A DNA stretch of 64,000 nt, taken from positions 17,815,225 through 17,879,224 of the forward strand of contig NC_059073.1 of NCBI RefSeq assembly GCF_020497125.1. Direction: 5' to 3'. This DNA comes from Mauremys mutica (taxonomy: Eukaryota; Chordata; Testudines; Geoemydidae). Made by a program: the position numbers and the translations under genes. Shown one piece after another: positions 53,095 through 61,272 of this stretch. Below the pieces are notes generated by a model, which was not told where the DNA came from, ran no database searches, and saw only the letters and a list, made by a program, of their open reading frames with translations. The stretch's first letter is position 1; each line of letters starts with the position of its first letter.

Positions 53095-53557
53095 TGTGGA
53101 AGCCAGTAAATAATTAACAAGGATTTGAAGAGATCTTAATGAATGTTAGTTAGCAAGAGTCAGGCCATACTGTAACCTTAATGACGTAAGACTTGTAGGA
53201 GCAAAGATAGTGCGAGGCGACAGGACAGGAACTGTGTACAAAGTTATTACGACCTTGCAATCACTAACCAAAATGCAGGCTTGCTTTTCCTAGGATTGAG
53301 ACAAATAAGATAAGCCTTTTTGCTATGTATAAACAAAATGTAGTTGTTGCTTTTTACTGTCTGTATTATTGTTAGAAATTGTCTGTAAAAGGTATAAAGG
53401 CTTGCTGTGATTGTTTACCAGTTGAGAGACCTGTCCAGGACTGGGGTGACCCTGTGTCCTATGGCACTCTCTCCCTCCATGGTAATTACTGGAGAAATTA
53501 AAGTATTTGGTTTTGCTGCACCCAAACAAAAAGCGAGAACTGTGTTTTTCTTCGACA
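53095..53557 (+). repeat. 5' LTR of the endogenous retrovirus
   Basis: Begins TGTGGAAGCC and ends TTCGACA (TG...CA). TATAAA lies at 53393-53398 and ATTAAA, a variant polyadenylation signal, at 53497-53502. Only its last 27 bp recur at the other end of the provirus. Confidence 0.72.
53393..53398 (+). promoter_or_regulatory. TATA box of the 5' LTR
   Basis: TATAAA within GGTATAAAGG, about 100 bp before the ATTAAA signal, as expected for a U3/R boundary. Confidence 0.6.
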
Positions 53558-53560
53558 ATT

Positions 53561-53578
53561 TGGGGGCTCGTCCGGGAT
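53561..53578 (+). promoter_or_regulatory. tRNA-Pro primer-binding site
   Basis: TGGGGGCTCGTCCGGGAT starts three bases after the LTR end. It is the 18-base complement of the 3' end of tRNA-Pro used by gammaretroviruses and many vertebrate endogenous relatives. Confidence 0.93.
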
Positions 53579-53840
53579 GGCAACGCCCACGGACCCACAG
53601 ACAACTACTACGGATCATTCCCCTTCGAACCCCATGGCGCCACATGAGAGGTATGAGACCTTTTGAAATCTCTATTGGGGTATCGGAGGAGGACTTTCCG
53701 TGAGGACGTCTGTCTCTGTTGGGCTCACGCCATCTGAACTTATTGACTGTGCAGCAGGATCAGATGCAAAGTGGTATTGGGGAGAGGCCCCAATAAGGTT
53801 AGTTTATAGCAGTACTGGGAACTGCTGAGTTGGCCAAGGA

Positions 53841-53883
53841 AATGCATAAGGTAATGCATAAGGTAATGCATAGGTAAATGCAT
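53841..53883. repeat. 12 bp tandem repeat in the retroviral leader
   Basis: Three and a half units of AATGCATAAGGT, the third with a one-base shift. Confidence 0.85.
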
Positions 53884-53980
53884 TAGAATGCACCGGTGCT
53901 GAGGGGTTTTTACCGCCTCAAGAGGGGTTGTCATACCGCCTCATGGTATTGGTCCGGACCAGGTAAAGATGCATCATGGT

Positions 53981-54005
53981 TTAAAAAAAAAAAAAAAAAA
54001 AAAAA
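53981..54005. repeat. Poly-A tract
   Basis: Run of about 24 A between GGTTT and GAGAT, followed by further A-rich sequence. It lies in the retroviral leader and may be slippage or a small retroposed tail. Confidence 0.9.
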
Positions 54006-54312
54006 GAGATAAAAAGGGTTAAAAAAAAAAGAAAAAGGAAGAAAAGAGGCCTTGGTGTGTGTGTGTGTACACCAGTGTGAGTGGCTGTTACCGGGCTAGC
54101 CCGGTAACTAGTGGATCTTTAGGAGATCCGACCCACGGTGGGCTGACTCAGCCTGGCATAGTCCGGCGAGGAAGCTGCCTGGGTCTAGGGGTGTGTGAAC
54201 CCATCTTCCCTCCCCTTTCCCTTCCGTGTGGGCTACTGACAGTCTGATCATCTCCTTGGTTTTTGAGCCGCTATCACGGACAGGACACCCTCTCTGTGTG
54301 TGTAAGTGGAAA

Positions 54313-54531
54313 ATGGGTAAGGGACAGTCTAAATATTCCACCTTACCCCCTAAGGGTGCCCCAGCATATTACATGTACGTACATTATGGTCCTAAAACCT
54401 GCAGGTATTTAAATGATTGGAATCTGTACACGCGTGAAAATTCATTTAAACAATGCCCATTAGAAGGTACCTTCAATCTAGATAAGATCATATATCTCAG
54501 TGGAGCTTTAATCACAGAGAAAAGCCTCTGA
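54313..54531 (+). pseudogene. Truncated gag-like N-terminus of the endogenous retrovirus
   Basis: An ATG at 54313 downstream of the primer site opens a 72-codon frame beginning Met-Gly-Lys-Gly, compatible with an N-myristoylated matrix protein. It ends at a TGA at 54529-54531. The frame is also open upstream to 54226, but the Met-Gly start fits retroviral Gag better. No matrix-to-capsid continuation or major homology region is visible downstream, so the gene is broken. The lineage was not determined beyond the tRNA-Pro primer class. Confidence 0.55.
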
Positions 54532-55229
54532 CACAGTGTGAGCAATTTGTCTCGGAACGGGTTAATTTGAAATTCGGCTTAGCCCTGAGATAAAGGAGAA
54601 GTTGTTTTGTCTTCAAGGTCATGAATCAGTGCGGACTATGCTAAGTGCAAAGGCTGTACAAGTTACAGAATTGGAATTATATTTGCAAAGCTTAACTTCC
54701 CAGTGAGACATGTGTGAGTATTGAAGTGGTTTAAGGCTTGGGGCATTCATGTTTTTCCTGTGTGAGGTGGGAGCATTCCCAATACTCTCCATTGTTGTTT
54801 TATTATTTTTAATGAAGCTTTAAAATTTGATTGTATGCTCTGTCAGTCTGATCACCTGACATGAGGGATAAATTAGTAACAGGAATTTGTCACAGTTTGG
54901 TGTGCAATTAATAATGGGGGGGCCCTGCAGAATTTACACCATCTCTCTGTTTACCCTTGTTATTTTGTGTTTGCTTTGTTTGGTATTGTTGGTTGCATGA
55001 TTAAAGGTGAGCTCTAATAGAATAAGGAAACACTATTTAGCTTTGGCTCTGTTTTGTTTAACCGGTTACTGATGTTTTTCTGCTCTGTTCATTTGGGCGT
55101 TAGGTGTGTGAGCGGAACTGAACTTCTCGTTCGTAATTCCTCAGGGTGGAAGCCATGTGTGCGATGAAGCTCTGAGGTTGTCCTGAGATTTTTACAGTCC
55201 CGCCCCCCCCGTAGCGGACAATATAATAG

Positions 55230-55256
55230 AAGCGAGAACTGTGTTTTTCTTCGACA
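55230..55256 (+). repeat. 3' LTR remnant
   Basis: These 27 bases are identical to the last 27 of the 5' LTR (53531-53557) and abut the GGTA duplication. Sequence immediately upstream does not match the 5' LTR. Confidence 0.7.
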
Positions 55257-55282
55257 GGTACCTTATACAATCAGAGGGCTTC

Positions 55283-55384
55283 AATCCTGCAAGATGCTGA
55301 GCTGCTACTGTAATGTACTGAGTTCCTTCAGTTCCCATGGAATTCAACTGGAACTGAGGGCATTTAGCACCTTGCAGGATCAGG
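55283..55384. repeat. Short foldback repeat
   Basis: ATCCTGCAAGATGCTGAGC at the left pairs with TTAGCACCTTGCAGGATCAG at the right, around AGTTCCTTCAGTTCCCATGG. A hairpin-type non-autonomous repeat. A related one lies around 56084-56160. Confidence 0.5.
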
Positions 55385-55720
55385 TTTATAATTACTGGGC
55401 TTTGATTAGAGTTACTCCCTGAGCCTAACTTCTCGATTGTGACTTTTCCTCTATTGCAGAATCCTTCTATCTTTCTTTTCCTTATTCTGGTTTGTGCAAA
55501 TAGTCACCAAATAACCCTTACATGTTATCTGGCATGTAGAGATACGAGTACCGTTCTGTTTATTGTAGGGGGTACTTAGTGCCTTCTGCAATACTAATTA
55601 ATCCCAGTGAATGACACCCTCCTCACCCAGCCAAAGAATAAAAATGGTTTTCAGATATACATTCCCACAATCTACTTTGTAATATGGTAATTCTTTGTTT
55701 AATGTGCTTTGTCGAGGCTG

Positions 55721-55722
<2 letters not shown>
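55385..55722. other. No gene recognised
   Basis: Non-coding; nothing recognised. Confidence 0.4.

Positions 55723-55809
<87 letters not shown>
55723..55809. repeat. (CT)n(CA)n compound microsatellite
   Basis: About 29 bp of CT followed by about 58 bp of CA, then a TATATA and GTGTGT coda. The open frames here on both strands are artefacts. Confidence 0.97.
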
Positions 55810-55811
<2 letters not shown>

Positions 55812-55939
55812 GTATATATATACTGTGTGTGTGTGTACATACTGTATCACATGTTAGCCCCTGCCCAAATAGCCTATAATCTATCTTTGTGTTGTGTGTG
55901 TAACATAACATCGTAATAACATCGTAGATGCCTAGAACA

Positions 55940-55992
55940 ATGGGGTCCCTCGTTTGAGCCTCTAGGTGCTACTGCACTACAAATAATGAGGA
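55940..55992 (+). mobile_element. L2-like LINE 3' end, short fragment
   Basis: ATGGGGTCCCTCGTTTGAGCC, TCTAGGTGCTACTGCACTAC and AAATAATGAGGA match the final part of the L2-like end at 10384-10530. Confidence 0.45.
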
Positions 55993-58145
55993 TATTTCAA
56001 GATAAGACATAAAATGACAGAAAACATTGTCTGGACAGTCTGTCCTGAAGGGATGAAAAACACTCACTTAAAAAATTAAGGCCTCATCCTGTTAGATACA
56101 GAGTGCCCTCAATTCCCACCAAAGTCAATGGTAGTTGAAGGTGTTCAGCACCTCCTCATAAAATGTACTCAACATTTCAAAGGATCAGCCCATTAAAAAG
56201 TAATGTTGTTGGGGAATTAGATGTCTCAGGGAATTGTTAATAGGATAAACTGTCTTACTTTTCTATGAATCCAAATCGAGGGTATTAGTGCACAAATCTG
56301 TTACTGCAGCAGCTGTGGATGGTCTATGTAAAAGGACAGGTAGCTTCAGTTTCGGTCCTACTGGAAGGGGTGTCTATGTCAAGCAAATAATAAATCCAGT
56401 TGTCATTGTTTCTGTCAGTCTCAGAGAGATCAAGGACTGAGGTGGAAAAGGACTGGACTGGATTTGTTCAGTGAGTACACAGAGGACTTCCATCGATGAA
56501 GCTTTAGGTCTGGTACTTTTCATAATCATAGAGAGAAAAGAATTAGAAGATGCATTTTCTAGACAGCTGTCTAACTGGGCACTGAGTGTTAGTCTTCTGT
56601 TGGAAGAATGCCATTGGGAGACTAATGATAACAAAGGATCATCTGGATCCATTTATCCCCAAACCTTTTCTTTCAGTTACCTTAATTTCCCAAACCTTTA
56701 ACAAGTATGGACTGTTGGATGTTTTGCTTTACAACCTCCCTCTCCTTTGTTCTATGTTTCCATATCAGTTTTGATTCATGCATAACATAGGTTTTAGTTC
56801 TGTCCGTTCACTTAATTTGCTTTCTATGCATAATTAACAAAGCGAAAATGGGTTATAGATTGGTTATAGCCATTTTAAAGAATTCTGTGTTGTGACTTGT
56901 TTGATGGATTACATGTATTTGTATAACATGGTACAGTGTATGCATTGTCACAGGCCATGCTTAATAGAATAGAAGCAGAAAGTTTATAATCTCATTGTGA
57001 GCATAACCAGCCACTTTGTTTGCAGAGTGGCAATAAAGAAAGTCAAATGAAGCAAAACATACACTGTAAAATACAAGTTCGGTAGAGAGAAAGAGCAAGA
57101 ACAGTTGTGTTGCAGCGAGGAAGTATGTACTTATTGTATCATAGACTCTACTTTGGAGGAAGGAAGTGGGCTGAAAACCTTTTCTTTCCCTCCAGACTAA
57201 ATTAACTTTCCATACAGTTTCACTCCACTCTCTCACTCAGTGAGTCTCAATCAGCCCTTTTCCTACTCTGTAACGTCTCTCTCTTCCCTGAGCACTTCAG
57301 AAAAGATCATGTCCACCCTAGCTGGACAGTGGTAAACACAGTCTCGGGTTACCTGATGAATTCATTTTACTTGAGTTTGCAATATTCGGATTCATTTTTG
57401 TTAGCATTTGCATTACGCATACTGTGCTGATACGCAATTGTTTCAACATTAGGGTCTGAGATCCCTACAACATCCTCATTAATAACATCGTAGATGCCTC
57501 CTAATATAGAATACAAACCCCTTACTCCAAAGAGCTTCAGTATCACACATGACATGATAGAAGTAATGTGACAAGGTCGGGTATGGGATAAAGGATAGGG
57601 TCTATATCAAGAAAGTCATGTGGTTACTCAGAGATGAGTAGTGTACACATGGGAGAGTCTCATTTGATGTAATGGCATTTTTGGAGAGTTCCTAATCAAT
57701 CTTGTGATGACTGAATTCACAGTCACCACTGTGGGTAATTTACTCCATTTGATGAAAATGAAATGTTTGTGGATATATTTAAACCTATATGATATTAAAA
57801 GTGTTTCATCATTAAGTTTGTGTAATGTGCAGTGGATACTTCAGCTTAATGATTACTCTAAGATGTACTTGAATGGCTGACCTTGAACTCAATTTGCCTT
57901 CAGCGGTTTGAGACTTACTACCAGACAAATGTAGATCAGTTAAAATTTTCAAAAGCATCTAATTAATTGAGGAGCCCTAAGCCCCACTGAAATTCAATGG
58001 GATTTAGGTTCCCATGTGACTTAAATGTTTCAGAAACTTTTACTCATCTCCTCAAACTTTCAGAATAGGCCAGATCCAAGCAACACTTTCATTGATTTTA
58101 TTTAGCTGATCCAAATTGCTTCAAGGGAACATGAACTACAGCCCT
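55993..58145. other. No gene recognised
   Basis: Non-coding. A foldback-type repeat lies near 56084-56160 (ATCCTGTTAGATACAGAGTG with CACCTCCTCATAAA). Frames near 56374-56774 show no domain. Confidence 0.4.
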
Positions 58146-58153
58146 AATCCAAA

Positions 58154-58277
58154 TAGGGTGACCATACAGCAAGTGTGAAAAATCGGGATGGGGGTGGGGG
58201 GGTAATAGAAGCCTATATAAGAAAAAGACCCAAAAATCGGGACTGTCCCTATAAAATCGGGACCTCTGGTCACCCTA
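58154..58277. mobile_element. hAT-type MITE with perfect 11 bp ends
   Basis: Starts TAGGGTGACCA and ends TGGTCACCCTA, a perfect inverted pair. AATCCAAA flanks both sides exactly (58146-58153, 58278-58285). The 124 bp element has AAAAATCGGGA repeated in its interior. Non-coding. Confidence 0.88.
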
Positions 58278-58285
58278 AATCCAAA

Positions 58286-59088
58286 GCCCACTGAAGTCAG
58301 GAATTTGGACTGGATCCTAGGTAAGGTCTACAATATTTGAGGTCTATCAATATAAAGGTAGTATATTGACAGCCCTGGAAACTGAAGTCTATCGATAGCA
58401 CTAGCTGCTACAATGCAGGGTCTCCCCCTTTGCATTCTCTCATTTTGGCCCTACCCTGACCTGCAAGGCTACCTCTGTGGCTGATTCAAGCCTTTTGCCT
58501 CTGCTGAGGCTGCCAACAACGCTGCCAATTGCAAGGACAGTTGCTAATGATGATTGGTATTTCCAGTTTTATGATGCAAACTACTTGTCCACTAAAAACT
58601 AGACACAGATGTGCATTGTGAAATTTAATGTTATGTTCTAACAGCCCTAACTCTGGGTCACTTTTGACATGAGCTGGATCTGAACCAGTACCTAGAGACT
58701 GCAGTGTTAACCACATTAGGAATGCTCAAAGACTGAGATAGATACAACTTAGAAATGAAGGACTGTATGTATTGACCAATGCCCTATTACTCCATTCTTT
58801 ACAGAATATTTAGTCATAAATGTGTTGGTTATATTATAACTCACCAGGAGTTTCAAGGCTTACCCTAAAGCATACAGTGTTTTTTGACTCAATGTTATGC
58901 AATTATAAGCCTAATAAATAGAGGTACAAACTATACACAGTAACAAAAAACTTGCTTTATTAAGTACCTGATATTTTAACTATTGAAAAATACTGGATTT
59001 AGCAAGATCTATAACCAGTGATGTTTTATTGAAATAAAGTATTACTATTTTTGGATCACTTTACCATGGTCCCATAATTCAAAGACAC
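58286..59088. other. No gene recognised
   Basis: AT-rich non-coding DNA with no recognisable feature. Confidence 0.4.
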
Positions 59089-59209
59089 TTGAGGGAAAGG
59101 ATTTTGCCTTGTGCAATGGTGCTTATCCTTTCAGCAACTGCAATAATTGTCCTTTCATTTTGTATTATGCATCTAGAGCCATTGCCTTTTATTAATCCCG
59201 TGATGAGGT

Positions 59210-60785
59210 CTGGCATAGAGCTGTTCAGAGTCTTTATTCATCTGACAAAAGCATTTGATACAGTCAGTAGAGAAGGATTATGGATGATCTTCAGCAAACT
59301 TGGTTGCCCACCAAAACTGGTAAGGATCATTTGTTTATTCCATGAGGGGATGCCAGGTCAGGTACTTTTTAATGGAGATCTCACTGACTCCTTTCCCATT
59401 TCAAATGGAGTCAAACAAGGCTGTGTCCTTGCCCCTGTACTGTTCAACCTCTTCTTCACCCAGGTTCTCAACCATGCTAAAAACGGGCTCAACAGAGGCA
59501 TATATATCAGATATAGACATGATGGCTCAGTCTTCGATTTTATAAGGCTTAAAGCAAAAAACAAAAGCAACAGAACTACTAATAAGAGAAGCACTTTTTG
59601 TGGATGAGAGTGGCCTCCTAGCACAAACAGAGGGAGATCTCCAGTGCATTGTAGATTACTTTGCTGAAGCATCAAAATTGTTTGGTCTCACAATCAGCCT
59701 GGAGAAACTTGCATCAGTCATATTCATCACTCCATGCCACATTCCCTAGCATACCCATCAGTGGAATCCAACTAAAGCAAGTTGGTAATTTTACCTATCT
59801 CGGCAGCAATATCTCCAGTGGTGGATCTCTTGACCAAGAGATCATGAACAGGATACAGAAAGCTTCTCAGTCACTAGGAACGAAGTCCTGAAATCCAACA
59901 ACATAACCCTCTCAACAAAAATAAAACTTTACAATGCATTTGTGCTCACATCTCTCCTCTATGGCTCCGAGACCTGGACACCATACAATTAACATATCAA
60001 ACAGCTAGAGGCCTTCCATAGGAGCTCTCTGCGCACCATTATGGGGATCTGCTGGCAAGACAAAATTACCAGCCTGGAGGTTCTCCAAAAGTTAAATGCC
60101 ATAAGTATCGAGGCCATGCTGATAAAAGCCCAACTATGCTGGGTTGGACACGTCATTAGGATGCCTGAACATTGACTCCCCAGAAAAATTTTCTATGGAG
60201 AATTGGCACAAAGACACCGGAATCAAGACAGCCCCAGAAAGTGCTACAAGCAGGGCTGGCTCCAGGCACCAGCGTAGCAAGCAGGTGCTTGGGATGGCCA
60301 ATTCAAAGGGGCGGCACTCCGTCCGGTATCGGGGCGGAATGTCCGGGTCTTTGGCAGAAATTCGGTGGCGGGTCCCTCATTCCCTCTTTGAGCTGTCACT
60401 GAAGTGCTGCAGAAGAAGCGGCGCGGTTGAGCTGCCGCCGAAGTGCCGCCGCTTGTCTTTTTTTTTTTTTTTTGCCACTTGGGGTGGCAGAAAAACTGGA
60501 GCCGGCCCTGGCTACAAGGACAGCATCAGCATCAAGAACAGCATTCACTTTGGTGCAATAAAACCAGATGATGTCGAGAAGGCTGCATCAAATAGATCAG
60601 CATGGCAACACACACCACTGAGCTTTCCAAGCCTTTGTAGAGGACAGAAATAATCGATTGTTAGCTGCAAGGGAAAAGCGTCATAACACTCCTCTAGCTA
60701 CCAAGATGCTCACTGATGATTTTGTCTGGCCCAACTGCTCACGGCCGTGCACATCATGCTTTAGACTTCAGAGTCACTGCAGAAT
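59210..60785 (+). pseudogene. Decayed LINE reverse transcriptase, interrupted by a MITE
   Basis: The plus strand carries the C-terminal half of a non-LTR RT. FIHLTKAFDTVSREGLW is RT motif A (Asp present after Phe-Ala-x). NGVKQGCVLAPVLFNLFF is motif B. The expected YADD-type box region after RLKAKNKS is out of frame. In other frames follow FTYLGSNISSGGSLDQEI, LYGSETW-like residues and the HMR-type helix. After the MITE, IKPDDVEKAASNRSAW continues the protein, and a WPNCSRPCTSCFRLQSH segment near 60725-60780 resembles a C-terminal Cys/His motif. Several frameshifts and stops make it dead. The clade was not decided. Confidence 0.75.
60251..60510. mobile_element. hAT MITE inserted in the LINE
   Basis: Ends CAGGGCTGGCTCCAG and CTGGAGCCGGCCCTG match inversely at 14 of 15 bases. 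GCTACAAG flanks both sides exactly (60243-60250, 60511-60518). A T-rich tract lies near 60458-60474. Removing 260 bp plus one duplicate restores continuity of the LINE. Confidence 0.92.
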
Positions 60786-61013
60786 CCACAAAAAGAGATA
60801 ACATTCAAACATCGACAAATGAGTCTATAGCCCACACTGGTACTAAAAGGGTCAGCTGGAGCTCTAGAGCCAATTATGGCATCTGGTTGAACCTGGAGGG
60901 TGGACCAGGCCCAAATGAAGATGAAGCCCAGCTGTGGGAGGAAGTGGGTGGTGAACGACAGGGGAGGAAGCCCAGTTAAGAAGACGACGGACAGGGGATA
61001 TCAATCCCCTGAC
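60786..61013. other. Linker without a recognisable gene
   Basis: Between the two LINE remnants. It may contain 3' untranslated sequence of the first LINE. The open frames at 60716-60979 have no domain. Confidence 0.35.
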
Positions 61014-61014
61014 A

Positions 61015-61272
61015 GTATGTCTACACTGCAACTAAACACCCACGGCTGGCCTGTGCCAGCTGATTTGGTCTCCAGGGGTTTGGGCTAATGGGCTGTTTAT
61101 TTGCAGTATAGACATTTGGGCTCAGGCTGGAGCCAGGCTCTGGGACGCTGCAAAGCTTGGGCTGCTGCCCGAGTCCTAATGTCTACACTGCAGTTAAACA
61201 GCCCCTAAACCTGAGCCCAAGTCAGCTGGCACCAGCTTGCTGTGGGTGTCTAATTGCAGTCTAGACATACCT
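61015..61272. mobile_element. Harbinger-type palindromic MITE
   Basis: The left end AGTATGTCTACACTGCAACT and the inverse of the right end, AGGTATGTCTAGACTGCAAT, match at most positions. Internally GCCAGCTGATTTGG pairs with CAAGTCAGCTGGC, and TCTACACTGCAGTTAAACAG pairs with CTGTTTATTTGCAGTATAGA, so the whole unit is a long imperfect palindrome. Target duplication not clear. Non-coding. Confidence 0.7.

Larger units (their letters stand above)
53095..55256 (+). mobile_element. Endogenous retrovirus, internally deleted, tRNA-Pro primed
   Basis: GGTA flanks both ends (53091-53094 and 55257-55260), a 4 bp target duplication as made by gammaretrovirus-like integrases. It contains a 463 bp 5' LTR, a primer-binding site, a leader with tandem and poly-A tracts, and a short gag-like frame, then about 700 bp that I cannot assign. 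It ends with only 27 bp of LTR. No protease, RT, integrase or env coding is visible. It is a defective provirus. Confidence 0.78.

Noticed and set aside
55623..55916. Frames with long His-Thr and Cys-Val runs
   Set aside because: They are the translation of the CT/CA microsatellite.
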